A stretch of DNA of 64,000 nt from Planctomycetaceae bacterium (GCA_021732845.1 JAKFUF010000147.1:1-64000), one strand, 5' to 3'; positions 46,587-56,072 are shown, counted from the first letter of the stretch. The notes: a model not told the origin generated them from the sequence alone. Program-made: numbers and translations.

Positions 46587-47339
46587 ATGAAGTTTGAAGG
46601 CAGAACCGCCCTGGTCACTGGCGGCAGCCGCGGCATCGGTCGGGGCATCGTCCAAGCACTGGCCGCCCAGGGTGCCAAGGTGGCGTTCGTCTATCAGTCG
46701 AATTCACAGGCAGCGGAAGCACTTGTGGCTGAACTCACGCAGGCGGGCCACACCGTTGTGGCCCATCAGGTGGATGTGCGCAACAAGGAAGCGGTGGATG
46801 CTGTCGTGAAGACGGTCACCGAGGCGTGGGGTAAGCTGGATGTTCTAGTGAACAATGCCGGCGTGATCCGCGATGCCCTGCTGGCGACGATGACGCCAGA
46901 GCAGTGGCGAGATGTGATCGACACAAATCTCACCAGTGTCTACAATTTCTGCCAAGCCGTCACGCGCCCCATGATGTCTGCCCGCTACGGGCGAATCATC
47001 AACATGTCCAGCGTGGCAGGTGAGTTCGGGAACAAAGGCCAGGCGAACTATGCCGCCAGCAAGGGAGGAATCAACGGATTCACCCGCTGTCTGGCGACGG
47101 AACTGGCGAGCCGTGGGATCACTGTCAACGCGGTGGCTCCTGGCTTTATCGAAACAGACATGACCGAAGCCGTGCGAAACGTGGCCGAGGCCGAAATCAA
47201 GAAGAACATCCCCGCCAAGCGGCTGGGAAAGCCGGAAGACATCGCCAATGCCGTGCTGTTTCTGGCCAGCCAAGAGTCGTCTTACATCACTGGACAAGTG
47301 TTGTCCGTCGATGGCGGACTGACCCTGGGTGGATTCTAG
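46587..47339 (+). CDS. fabG: 3-oxoacyl-ACP reductase (FabG family)
   Basis: A 250-residue SDR with VTGGSRGIGRG, VNNAGVIRD, catalytic Ser in NMSSVAG, YAASK (Tyr155, Lys159) and SYITGQVLSVDGGL. This is the standard FabG pattern, reducing 3-oxoacyl-ACP with NADPH. Its place between a dehydratase and an ACP supports fatty-acid-type chemistry. Whether it serves the housekeeping pathway or a dedicated one is unknown. Confidence 0.93.
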   Translation: MKFEGRTALVTGGSRGIGRGIVQALAAQGAKVAFVYQSNSQAAEALVAELTQAGHTVVAHQVDVRNKEAVDAVVKTVTEAWGKLDVLVNNAGVIRDALLATMTPEQWRDVIDTNLTSVYNFCQAVTRPMMSARYGRIINMSSVAGEFGNKGQANYAASKGGINGFTRCLATELASRGITVNAVAPGFIETDMTEAVRNVAEAEIKKNIPAKRLGKPEDIANAVLFLASQESSYITGQVLSVDGGLTLGGF

Positions 47340-47550
47340 TTCAGCGGAGTTTGAAGTTCGTTTCTGACGATAAGAACAACTGGAAGAATTTTGGCAGCCC
47401 TAAAATCTGCTGAATTCTTCAAGGTCAGCCGTAAAATTCGTTCAGTCGCCGTCCACCTCGCCTGGCCGGCGGTCGAAGTTCCGAGACAGCCTGGGGCGAG
47501 GCCGCCGCAGTCGGGGCGCAAGAGCCTGCGGGATTCGAGGAGTGAGTCTG

Positions 47551-47937
47551 ATGTCCAACGACGAGATTTTTGAGAAGGTTCGCAAGACGCTCATTGATGC
47601 CCTGAGCGTCGACGATGACGAGGTCACGCCGGAAGCCACGCTGATCGGCGACCTCGGTGCTGAATCGATCGACTTCCTCGACATCAGCTTCCGGCTCGAA
47701 AAAGAATTCGCCATCAAGATCCCGCGGGGCGAGCTGTTCCCGGACAACATGTCCCTGGCCGACAAGTCGCTGGTGAAGGACGGCCTGGTGACGCCCGAAG
47801 GGATCACGGAACTGCGGACCCGCCTGCCTCATGCCAATGTCGACAAGTTCGCCGCCGACCCCAAGATGGAACACATCTCGGAACTGTTCACGGTCCAGAT
47901 GATTGTCAACTTCATGGCCCACAAGCTGAACGGCTGA
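47551..47937 (+). CDS. acyl carrier protein, extended form
   Basis: A 128-residue protein whose first 80 residues form an ACP. Ser39 in LGAESIDFLD is the expected phosphopantetheine site. The C-terminal 45 residues (after SLVKDGLVTPEGITEL) have no counterpart in the usual 77-80 residue ACPs and may contact a dedicated partner. The ATG has GAGGAG upstream; a GTG nine bases earlier is possible. The next gene starts 6 bases after its stop. Confidence 0.9.
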   Translation: MSNDEIFEKVRKTLIDALSVDDDEVTPEATLIGDLGAESIDFLDISFRLEKEFAIKIPRGELFPDNMSLADKSLVKDGLVTPEGITELRTRLPHANVDKFAADPKMEHISELFTVQMIVNFMAHKLNG

Positions 47938-47943
47938 GACCTG

Positions 47944-48432
47944 ATGCGCTGGATCTGGATTGACCGCTTCGTCGAGTTTCAAAGTGGTTCGCACGCCCGC
48001 GCGATCAAGAATGTCACGCTGGCGGAAGAACACCTGCACGATCACTTCCCGGGCTTCCCAGTGATGCCCGCTTCGCTCATCACCGAGGGGTTGGCCCAGA
48101 CTGGCGGCCTGCTCCTCGGCGAGAAGAACGAATTCAAGTATGTGGTGATCCTGGCGAAGATCCCAAAGATGGAATTCCACAGTTGGGCCAGCCCGGGAGA
48201 CACCCTGACCTACTCCGCCAAACTGCTGGATTCCAGCGAGCAGGGTGGGATGGTCGAGTGCACCGCGCATGTCGGCGAGCGCCTGGTGGCTGAAGGAGAA
48301 ATCATGTTTGCCCACCTCGCGCAGGAGGAGGGGCGGACGGTGGACCAGAAGAATTTCGTGTTCACGATGCGGCTCTTGGGCGTCTTTGATGTCGGGCGTG
48401 CGGGCACGGGTGCGTCGACACCCCCAGCCTGA
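47944..48432 (+). CDS. FabZ-like 3-hydroxyacyl-ACP dehydratase, second copy
   Basis: A 162-residue hotdog protein with His34 (HDHFPGFPVMPAS) and Glu48 (LITEGLAQTG) at exactly the positions of the first copy in this cluster. The two proteins are clear paralogues but well diverged. It is probably co-translated with the ACP (6-base gap). The pair may act as a heterodimer or on different chain lengths; neither can be read from sequence. Confidence 0.9.
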   Translation: MRWIWIDRFVEFQSGSHARAIKNVTLAEEHLHDHFPGFPVMPASLITEGLAQTGGLLLGEKNEFKYVVILAKIPKMEFHSWASPGDTLTYSAKLLDSSEQGGMVECTAHVGERLVAEGEIMFAHLAQEEGRTVDQKNFVFTMRLLGVFDVGRAGTGASTPPA

Positions 48433-48595
48433 GTAAGATTGGCATCGCTACTTCGTTATGATGACACAGCCTTGAGCGACGACTTTGCCAGTGGCAATAC
48501 AGCATTCAAGGAACTGGTCATTGGTCATCCGTCATGAACGGGCAGTTTGGAATTTAAGATGCGACTGCCCGCGTGGCGTATGAGGAGGAATCAAA

Positions 48596-49882
48596 GTGCA
48601 TAGGCGACGAGTGGTCGTGACGGGAATCGGAGCCATTACTCCGGTGGGCAACACAGTCGATGCGATGTGGAAGACGCTGCGCGAGGGTGGCTCGGGCATC
48701 GGTCACATCTCCCACTTTGACGCCTCCAACTTCCCCACGCGAATCGCCGCCGAAGTGAAGGGGTTCGATCTCGCCCGCTACGTCGATCATCCGGAACGCT
48801 TCAAGTTTGCCGGCCGGAACATTCACTTCGCCATCGGTGCCGCCGTTGATGCCGTGAAAGACTCGGGGATCTTCGACACCGAACTCGATCCCGCGCAGTT
48901 TGGCGTGTATCTGGGGGCTGGTGAAGGGCAGCAGGACTTCATGCTGTTCATGAAACTGATCGCCGAAGCCCGTCGTGATGGTCAGGTGGATCTCGAGAAG
49001 TTTACAGAAGCCGGACTGAAGGAACTCAATCCGCAGGCCGAATTGGAGCAGGAGCCGAACATGCCGGCTGGGCACTTGGCGAGCCTGTTCAATGCCCAGG
49101 GGCCAAACCTCAACTGTTTGACGGCGTGCGCCGCATCGAGTCAGGCGATCGGCGAAGCCACGGAGATCATTCGCCGGGGCGATGCGGATGTGATGCTGTC
49201 GGGCGGTGCCCACAGCATGATCCATCCGTTTGGCGTAACCGGCTTCAACCTGCTGACCGCCCTTTCCACCCACAACGACGACCCCAAGGGAGCCTCACGC
49301 CCCTTTGACAAAGACCGCGACGGCTTCGTCTTGGGCGAAGGGGCTGGGATGCTGATTCTGGAAGATCTGGACCGCGCCCTGGCGCGGAACGCCAAGATTT
49401 ACGGGGAGATCGTCGGGTACGGGTCAACGGCTGATGCGTTCCGGATCACGGACACCCATCCAGAAGGCCGCGGAGCAGTGGCCTGCATCAAGATGGCCCT
49501 GCGGGATGCCGGGCTGAACACCGACAGTATCGACTACATCAATGCCCACGGCACCAGTACCTCGGTGAATGACCGCGTGGAGACTCTGGCGATTAAGCAG
49601 GCGCTGGGCAACGATGCCTTCTCCACGCCAGTTTCTAGCATCAAAAGCATGATGGGCCACCTGATTGCCGCAGCCGGCAGCGTGGAAGCCATCACCTGCC
49701 TGCTGTCGATGCGGGACGACGTGCTGCCGCCCACGATGAACTACTCCACACCCGACCCTGAATGCGACTTGGAATACGTCCCCAACGCCTCCCGTGAGGC
49801 ACCGGTTCGCGTCACTTTGTCCAACAGTTTTGGATTTGGCGGCCAGAACATTTCGCTGATTTTCTCGGAGTACAAGAAGTAA
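48596..49882 (+). CDS. 3-oxoacyl-ACP synthase II (FabF-like)
   Basis: A 428-residue ketosynthase that condenses malonyl-ACP with acyl-ACP. Catalytic Cys178 (LTACAASSQ), His318 (NAHGTSTS) and His355 (MMGHLIAAAG) are all present. The C-terminal NSFGFGGQN is typical. The start is a GTG with GGAGG eight bases upstream. It closes the cluster, 163 bases after the second dehydratase. The order resembles dedicated fatty-acid or polyene clusters more than the housekeeping fab operon, since no fabD or fabH is present. Confidence 0.93.
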   Translation: MHRRRVVVTGIGAITPVGNTVDAMWKTLREGGSGIGHISHFDASNFPTRIAAEVKGFDLARYVDHPERFKFAGRNIHFAIGAAVDAVKDSGIFDTELDPAQFGVYLGAGEGQQDFMLFMKLIAEARRDGQVDLEKFTEAGLKELNPQAELEQEPNMPAGHLASLFNAQGPNLNCLTACAASSQAIGEATEIIRRGDADVMLSGGAHSMIHPFGVTGFNLLTALSTHNDDPKGASRPFDKDRDGFVLGEGAGMLILEDLDRALARNAKIYGEIVGYGSTADAFRITDTHPEGRGAVACIKMALRDAGLNTDSIDYINAHGTSTSVNDRVETLAIKQALGNDAFSTPVSSIKSMMGHLIAAAGSVEAITCLLSMRDDVLPPTMNYSTPDPECDLEYVPNASREAPVRVTLSNSFGFGGQNISLIFSEYKK

Positions 49883-49930
49883 GCCACTGCGGTTCACCGC
49901 GCGGATGACAGCCAAACTTGACTGTCAATG

Positions 49931-49946
49931 TGGCAAGGAATTGCCA
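49931..49946. promoter_or_regulatory. TGGCAA-GGAA-TTGCCA palindrome upstream of a response regulator
   Basis: A perfect 6+4+6 palindrome lies about 85 bases before the response-regulator start. It could be a transcription-factor site. It resembles a sigma-54 promoter (GG and GC elements), but their spacing is one base short of the consensus, so an operator is the better guess. Confidence 0.35.
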
Positions 49947-50031
49947 ACGGCACGCGATGTGCTAGCTTTACAGGATCCGGTAATCCTGCTGTCAGGATGA
50001 CATATTGCGGCACCGAACCACAGAAAGAGAT

Positions 50032-50457
50032 GTGGTGATCGCCAAACCTGAGACGCGCTACGAACTGCTGATTGTTGACGACGATTCACGCTTCCGCGAG
50101 ACGCTGCGGCTCGTGTTTGAGCCCCATTTCGAACTGGTCGAAGCGGAATGCGGTGAAGAGGCGATCGAAATCGTCCAGCAGCACCCCGTCAGCCTGATCC
50201 TGCTGGACATGCACATGGCTGTTCTCACGGGGTTGGAAACGCTGCGCATTGTGCGGTCAATCTTCGCCCGCTTGCCGTGCATTCTCATTACAGCCGATGC
50301 GACCGATGAATTGCGCCGCGATGCGGCTGAGGCCCAGGCATTTTCGGTTCTGCGCAAGCCCGTGGCCCGCCGCGAATTGATTGGGACCGTAGCCACCGCT
50401 TTCGAGCAGGTTTACGCGGACGCCCAGGTGAGCGGTCGGTTGCGCGGCGTTTCTTGA
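50032..50457 (+). CDS. stand-alone response regulator receiver protein
   Basis: A 141-residue single receiver domain with the acidic pair in LLIVDDDS, phospho-acceptor Asp59 in LILLDMHMAVL, the switch Thr in ILITADAT and Lys in VLRKP. There is no output domain, so it probably acts through protein contacts. Start codons are GTG GTG, with AGAAAGAGA upstream. An FHA-domain gene follows on the same strand; no histidine kinase is nearby. Confidence 0.9.
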   Translation: MVIAKPETRYELLIVDDDSRFRETLRLVFEPHFELVEAECGEEAIEIVQQHPVSLILLDMHMAVLTGLETLRIVRSIFARLPCILITADATDELRRDAAEAQAFSVLRKPVARRELIGTVATAFEQVYADAQVSGRLRGVS

Positions 50458-50661
50458 CTCCCGTCCGTAAAGCGGGAAGAATGGACACAGAACGCGGTTC
50501 TTCGCACAATGTGCGTCACGGCGGTCTTGTTTGCGCGTGCATTGCAGTTTCATGGGTCTTGCCGGCCGGTCCACCGACCACGCATTGGCCAGCATGTGAA
50601 GTCTGCCGTTTTGTGGTCTCGATGCGGAATTGGCGGATCCTCTGCTGGCTGGGTTGTCGCT

Positions 50662-51327
50662 ATGGCCTTTGTGACGCTGCAAGTTGTAGACGGCTTTGAA
50701 AAAGGCCAGGTTTATGCGGACATGTGTACGCCCATCACAATTGGCCGTGAAGAAGACAACACGATTCAGTTGAATGATGAGCGTGTCAGCCGGTTTCACG
50801 CCAAGATTCAGGAGGATGGCGGGCGGTTCATCCTCACCGACTTGGACAGCACCAATGGCACCCGCGTGAACGGCCACCCGATCCAAATGCGGATCATGCA
50901 GATTGGCGACCAGGTCGGGTTGGGACGGTCCGTGCTGCTGTTTGGCAGCCCCGCCCAGATCGCGGAACGCGGCCGCCAGTTGACCCCCAAGTCCGCGGTC
51001 ATGGCTCCTGAAAACCAGACCATTTCCCACGCCAGCGACCTGCTGGAATCCAACGGGATTCATGGGGAAGACCGCGTCGAACCGCTGTTCCCCGACGGCC
51101 CTCCCGAACTGCCGGACGAACTCCGCCCCGTGCAGCGGGCGCAGGTCTCGGACCTGCTGGCGTATGTGCATGAGCAACTGGCGACGATCGTCGAGGCGGG
51201 CCGGGAGAATCTGACCAGCAAAACGCCAGAAATGCGAGCGGATTGGGCCACCTGGCAGCGGCTGCTCAAGTTGGAAATGGATCTGGCGTCTTACCTCCGA
51301 CGGATGTCGAATCCCGGCGACCAGTAA
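50662..51327 (+). CDS. FHA-domain protein
   Basis: A 221-residue protein. The N-terminal forkhead-associated domain (residues 1-105) has the phosphothreonine-binding residues ITIGRE, RVSRFHA and DSTNGTRVNG. The rest is a mostly charged linker and a C-terminal helical segment (VSDLLAYVHEQLATIVEAG). It probably reads Thr phosphorylation by Hanks-type kinases, of which this genome has at least the 17-kb one. The frame is open 51 residues upstream, but the FHA fold starts at MAFVTLQVVDG. Confidence 0.9.
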   Translation: MAFVTLQVVDGFEKGQVYADMCTPITIGREEDNTIQLNDERVSRFHAKIQEDGGRFILTDLDSTNGTRVNGHPIQMRIMQIGDQVGLGRSVLLFGSPAQIAERGRQLTPKSAVMAPENQTISHASDLLESNGIHGEDRVEPLFPDGPPELPDELRPVQRAQVSDLLAYVHEQLATIVEAGRENLTSKTPEMRADWATWQRLLKLEMDLASYLRRMSNPGDQ

Positions 51328-51329
51328 GC

Positions 51330-52586
51330 ATGACCGATGATGGACTCCTTGGCAGACCGTGTCTGCAGCCGGCACCAGTCCGGTGCCGAACCGCAAGTGT
51401 GACATTCCTGCTGGGGACACTTTCGTTCCTCTTCCTGTCTCCATTCTCGATCGCGGCTGGTGCCGAACCTTTACTCATCGGCTACACCGAACTGCGGACC
51501 GACCTTCCCGGTGGAAGGCACGCCAATGTCCAGACGATGCGCGCCTGCGTGATGCAGGTGGATGGCACCGGTCGAAAGACGATTGCCGAACAGCTCGTTG
51601 ACCGTCCCAATGCCTGGACGCAGTTTGCCGGCTGGTCGCCCGATGGAGCGCAGGCGGTGGTCTCCGTGGGCTGGGAAAGCCCCGAGAACGCGCGTTGGGA
51701 AGAGGAGCACAAGACGTTTCGCATGGAGCCCGGCCAGTGGCTGCTGGACTCCTGCCTGGTGAGCATCGCAGACGGCAGCGTGCTCAATGTGACTGCCGTG
51801 GAGCGAAAAAGTGATTACAACGGCGGGCTGTTTTTCCTGACTGTGGGCGAAGGCCGGGCAAGGAAGGGTGCCCTCGGGTTCACGCCGCTGATTGGAGGCA
51901 TTTCCAAGCCCTATTTGATGGACTTGGACGGTCGCAACAAGCGGGATGTCTCTGGTGACGGGATCGGCTTTTCGTATGGCTACAGTGCCTCGCCCGATGG
52001 CCGTCTCATCAGCTACCACGAGAACTATCAGGTCTATGTGGCCAACGCCGATGGCACACAAAAGCGGCACATCAAAACCGGCAACAAGTTCGATTTCGCT
52101 CCCCGCTGGTCTCCCAATGGCCAGTGGCTCCTGTTTGTGAGCGGCGAACACTACAACTGCCACCCCACCATCGTCCGGGCGGATGGTACCGGCCTGCGAA
52201 AAATCGCCGATCGGGGCGGGTATCGTGGAGTCACCGAGTTCCTCGACGTCTTCGATTTCCACGGCGGCAGCAGTGACCTGCCGGCCTGGGCGGCGGATGG
52301 CAAGTCCGTCTATTTTACCGCGAAAACTGGCGAGAATGTTGAGTTGTTTCAGGTCGCGCTGGATGGCCCGGTCCGGCAACTGACCAGGTCCGCGCCAGGG
52401 ACGCTTCATTATCATCCGACCCCTTCCCCGGATGGCCGCCGGCTGTTGATCGGCTCCAAACGTGATGGCATCCGGCAACTGGTCGTGATCAATCTGGAAG
52501 ATGGCACGGAGACGCAGCTCACCCAGTTGCAGCGCGGCCACGCCGCCATCTGGCCCCACTGGCAGCCCCGCGCGGATTCTCCCTGA
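51330..52586 (+). CDS. secreted TolB-like (PD40) beta-propeller
   Basis: A 418-residue protein with an N-terminal hydrophobic export segment (TFLLGTLSFLFLSPFSIAAGA). PD40 blades recur: FAGWSPDGAQAVVSVG, GYSASPDGRLISYHEN, APRWSPNGQWLLFVSG, PAWAADGKSVYFTAKTG and PTPSPDGRRLLIGSKRDG. The fold is that of TolB or oligogalacturonide-lyase-like propellers. The ATG comes 2 bases after the FHA stop codon, so the two are co-translated. Confidence 0.87.
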   Translation: MTDDGLLGRPCLQPAPVRCRTASVTFLLGTLSFLFLSPFSIAAGAEPLLIGYTELRTDLPGGRHANVQTMRACVMQVDGTGRKTIAEQLVDRPNAWTQFAGWSPDGAQAVVSVGWESPENARWEEEHKTFRMEPGQWLLDSCLVSIADGSVLNVTAVERKSDYNGGLFFLTVGEGRARKGALGFTPLIGGISKPYLMDLDGRNKRDVSGDGIGFSYGYSASPDGRLISYHENYQVYVANADGTQKRHIKTGNKFDFAPRWSPNGQWLLFVSGEHYNCHPTIVRADGTGLRKIADRGGYRGVTEFLDVFDFHGGSSDLPAWAADGKSVYFTAKTGENVELFQVALDGPVRQLTRSAPGTLHYHPTPSPDGRRLLIGSKRDGIRQLVVINLEDGTETQLTQLQRGHAAIWPHWQPRADSP

Positions 52587-52609
52587 CCCCGCCATCGAGT
52601 CGACAGACT

Positions 52610-52993
52610 ATGCTGCGGATGTGGTACTACCTCTGGGCAAGCCCTGCCAGCTTCATCGGCCTCAGTGTTGGGGCGCTGGGACTGGCCAGTGGCGGTCATG
52701 TCCAGTGTGTGCGCGGTTGTCTGGAATTCCACGGGGGTTTTGTGGACTGGGCGCTCCGCCGTCTGATCAACAACCCCGCGGCCATGACGCTTGGCCACAC
52801 CATCCTCGGCCGCTCCACCGGGGATCTCGAATGGGCTCGTGACCATGAACATGTTCACGTCCGCCAGTACCAGCGCTGGGGGCCGTTTTTCATTCCCGCG
52901 TATCTCTTGTGTTCCCTCGTCCTGTGGCTCCGCGGCAAAAACCCCTATTTTGACAACCCCTTCGAGGTGGAAGCGTTCGATCAGTTTCCTTGA
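52610..52993 (+). CDS. small membrane protein with HExxH motif
   Basis: A 127-residue protein with an N-terminal hydrophobic helix (ASPASFIGLSVGALGLASG), the motif WARDHEHVHVRQYQRWGP and a second hydrophobic helix (FFIPAYLLCSLVLWL). HEHVH fits HExxH, the zinc-binding signature of metallopeptidases, but the protein is very short for a protease and no third ligand is obvious. Function unknown. It lies 23 bases after the propeller gene. Confidence 0.78.
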   Translation: MLRMWYYLWASPASFIGLSVGALGLASGGHVQCVRGCLEFHGGFVDWALRRLINNPAAMTLGHTILGRSTGDLEWARDHEHVHVRQYQRWGPFFIPAYLLCSLVLWLRGKNPYFDNPFEVEAFDQFP

Positions 52994-53168
52994 ACAGGTC
53001 CAACATCACTCCCGCAACAGCCAATCGAAAATTCGGCTTCGAAAATGAAAATTGCCGCCCCCACTCCAGCCGGCCGCGGATCGCAACTGCGTAGCTCAAC
53101 CGGGGCTCTTAACTGTATAAATGACGCATCGCAGTCTTGCAGTGGTCGAGTGGGATGAAAGGTTTTCG

Positions 53169-56072
53169 ATGGCAAATCGTGGGAAGCAGGTCGTTCGCCC
53201 CTCGCGCTGGGCAAAGTTGGCTTGGGCCGCGGTGGCTGCTCCCCTGCTGCTTCTGGGCATGCAGCCCGCCACGTTGCGCGCACAGGCACCCCGCCCGGTC
53301 GATTTTGGCCGCGAGATCCAGCCCCTCCTGGCCAAACGCTGCTATTCGTGCCATGGCCCCGACAAGCAAAAAGGCGGACTGCGGCTGGACCAGCAGGAAG
53401 CAGCCTTTGCCGCACTGGATTCGGGTGACAAGGCGATTGTCGCTGGCGACATCAAGAAAAGTGTCCTCCTCGATCGCGTGTCGTCCACCGAGGAAGGTGA
53501 GAGGATGCCGCCGGAGGGGGCACCACTTTCGGCCACGCAGATCGATCTCCTCAGACGCTGGATCAGTGGCGGGGCGAAATGGCAAACGCACTGGGCGTTC
53601 AACCCGATGAAAGCCCAGACTCCGCCGACAGTGAAAGACCAGGCGTGGGTCCGCAATCCGATCGACAGCTTCATCCTCGGCAAGCTGGAGGCCAGCGGGC
53701 TTGCGCCGGCCGCTCCGGCCGACAAGGTCGCCCTGCTGCGGCGAGCCACGTTCAACCTGATCGGCCTGCCGCCGACACCGGCCGAGGTGCAGGCTTTTTT
53801 GGACGACAATTCTCCCGAGGCCTACGAAAAGGTGATCGACCGGCTGCTCGCCTCGCCGCACTACGGCGAACACTGGGCGCGGCACTGGCTGGACCTGGTC
53901 CGCTATGCCGACACGAACAGCTTCGAGCGGGATGGCGTCAAGCCGAACGCGTGGCGTTATCGCGACTATGTCATTCGGGCCTTGAACGATGACAAGCCCT
54001 ATGACCAGTTCGTGAAGGAGCAACTCGCCGGCGACGAACTGCCACAGGTGACGGCCGACTCTTTGATCGCCACCGGCTATTACCGTCTGGGGCTGTGGGA
54101 CGATGAGCCCGCTGACCGGGAGTTGGCCAAGTTCGACACCCTGGACGACATCGTTGCCACGACGGGCCAGGTCTTTCTGGGTCTCACCGTCAACTGTGCC
54201 CGGTGCCACGACCACAAGATCGACCCGATCCCCCAGCGCGACTATTACAGCCTGCTGTCGTTCTTTCACAACGTAACGCCGATGAGCTACGGCGGCCCCA
54301 ACGTGGAGCGCCCGGTCTTCGCCAATGAGGCAGCCCGCCAAGGGTTCGAAGTCCTGACGCAGCAACTGCACGAACGCCGCAACGAGGCTCAGGCCGAACT
54401 GACGCGTTTGGAGAACAGTCTGCGGGAGAAGTATGCGGCGAGGACGGCCAACCCTGGAGCCACGCGCTCAGTCGATATTGCCGACCTGGAGTACAAGTTC
54501 TACCGCAGCCACTGGGAGAAGCTGCCGGACTTCGACAATCTCAAGCCTGAAGGCACTGGAAAACTCTCCGATGGCCTGTTCGACATCCGTCCGGCGACGC
54601 GCGAGGACGATTTCGGCTTTGTGTTCACCGGTCAGCTCATCGTTCCCCGCGATGGCAGGTACACCTTCCGTCTCGACTCCGATGATGGCTCACGCCTGCT
54701 GTTGGACGGCAAGAAACTGGTGGAGCGCGATGGTGTGCATGGAACTGGCGATCCCCAAACCGCCGAAATCGAACTGAAGCAGGGTCGCCTTCCCATCCGC
54801 CTGGAGTACTTTCAGGGGATCTTTGGCAAGGGGTTGATTGTCCAATGGAGCGGCCCCGGTGTGGAGACCCGCTCGCTGGCCGCACTGCCGCAGGCGAACA
54901 AAGCCACCGCCGAGAATCTGGCCGACCTGATCCGCACTCAGGGAGCGCAACTGTTCGGGGCTGCGGCAGTCAAGGAATACAACGATCTCAAGGAGAAGCT
55001 CGAACAGCTCAGACGGGAGAAAGTGCCCGCCGACTACGCGTTGGTGATCAGCGAACATGGACCAAGAGCCCCCGAGACATTCGTCATGCAGCGTGGGAAC
55101 GCCCATGTCCCCGGAGACAAGGTCGAACCGGCGTATCCGCAGATTTTTGCTTCGCCCAAACCCAGCGAGTTTCAGCCCCGCGATCACTCGTCCGGACGCC
55201 GGATCGCGCTGGCCGAATGGATCACGTCTCCCACAAACCGGCTCACGGCACGGGTCATGGTGAACCGTCTGTGGCAGCACCATTTCGGCCGTGGGATCGT
55301 CCGCTCGACCAACAATTTTGGTCAGTTGGGCGACGCTCCCACGCATCCAGAACTTTTGGACTGGCTGGCGATGGAATTCGCCAGCAGCGGCTGGAAAATC
55401 AAGCAGTTGCACAAACTGATCATGCTCTCGAACGCGTATCAGATGTCATCTGCCGCGAATGAGGCGGCCCTGCGGCAGGATCCGCAAAATGACCTGTTCT
55501 GGCGATTCGACATGCGGCGGCTTACCGCGGAAGAACTGCGGGATGCGATCCACGCGGTCAATGGCCGGCTGCATTCCACGATGTATGGTCCGGGCTTCTA
55601 TCCCGACATTTCGGATGAAGTGAAGGCCGGCCAGTCTGTTCCCGGCAGTGGCTGGGGCAAGACCCCCTACGAAGAGCAGGCCCGTCGCAGTGTTTACATT
55701 CATGTGAAGCGCTCGCTGATCACGCCGATCCTGGCCGACTTCGATTTCGCCGACACCGACAGCAGTTGTGCCGCGCGGTTTGCCACCACGCAGCCGACGC
55801 AGGCCCTGGGCATGCTCAACGGTGCGTTTCTGAACCAGCAGGCAGCCGAACTGGCCAACCGCCTCCGCAAAGAAGCCGGCCCCGACCGCGTGGCTCAAAT
55901 CAAACTGGCCCTCCAACTCGCCGTCAACCGCGAACCGGAGGCGTCCGCTATTGAACGCGGGGTCAAGCTGATGGACACACTCAAGGCGAAACACAACCTG
56001 AGCGAGGAACAGGCGCTGAACCTGTACTGCCTGCTGGTCTATAATTTGAATGAGTTTGTGTATCTGGATTAG
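53169..56072 (+). CDS. planctomycete cytochrome (PSCyt1-DUF1549-PA14-DUF1553) protein
   Basis: A 967-residue secreted protein. After a signal peptide comes the PSCyt1 heme domain (RCYSCHGPDKQKGGLRLD), then DUF1549 (NPIDSFILGKLEASGL and on, with a second CxxCH in NCARCHDHKIDPI). A PA14 carbohydrate-binding domain lies near residues 450-570 (FTGQLIVPRDGRYTFRLDSD), followed by DUF1553 (LTARVMVNRLWQHHFGRGIV) ending in LNEFVYLD. Such proteins pair with DUF1501 partners and are suspected of glycan oxidation or degradation. The start at 53169 has AAAGG upstream. Confidence 0.93.
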   Translation: MANRGKQVVRPSRWAKLAWAAVAAPLLLLGMQPATLRAQAPRPVDFGREIQPLLAKRCYSCHGPDKQKGGLRLDQQEAAFAALDSGDKAIVAGDIKKSVLLDRVSSTEEGERMPPEGAPLSATQIDLLRRWISGGAKWQTHWAFNPMKAQTPPTVKDQAWVRNPIDSFILGKLEASGLAPAAPADKVALLRRATFNLIGLPPTPAEVQAFLDDNSPEAYEKVIDRLLASPHYGEHWARHWLDLVRYADTNSFERDGVKPNAWRYRDYVIRALNDDKPYDQFVKEQLAGDELPQVTADSLIATGYYRLGLWDDEPADRELAKFDTLDDIVATTGQVFLGLTVNCARCHDHKIDPIPQRDYYSLLSFFHNVTPMSYGGPNVERPVFANEAARQGFEVLTQQLHERRNEAQAELTRLENSLREKYAARTANPGATRSVDIADLEYKFYRSHWEKLPDFDNLKPEGTGKLSDGLFDIRPATREDDFGFVFTGQLIVPRDGRYTFRLDSDDGSRLLLDGKKLVERDGVHGTGDPQTAEIELKQGRLPIRLEYFQGIFGKGLIVQWSGPGVETRSLAALPQANKATAENLADLIRTQGAQLFGAAAVKEYNDLKEKLEQLRREKVPADYALVISEHGPRAPETFVMQRGNAHVPGDKVEPAYPQIFASPKPSEFQPRDHSSGRRIALAEWITSPTNRLTARVMVNRLWQHHFGRGIVRSTNNFGQLGDAPTHPELLDWLAMEFASSGWKIKQLHKLIMLSNAYQMSSAANEAALRQDPQNDLFWRFDMRRLTAEELRDAIHAVNGRLHSTMYGPGFYPDISDEVKAGQSVPGSGWGKTPYEEQARRSVYIHVKRSLITPILADFDFADTDSSCAARFATTQPTQALGMLNGAFLNQQAAELANRLRKEAGPDRVAQIKLALQLAVNREPEASAIERGVKLMDTLKAKHNLSEEQALNLYCLLVYNLNEFVYLD

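Noticed and set aside
49928-49950. Sigma-54 promoter (TGGC...TTGC)
   Set aside because: The distance between GG and GC elements is one base short of the consensus, and the sequence is better explained as a perfect palindrome.
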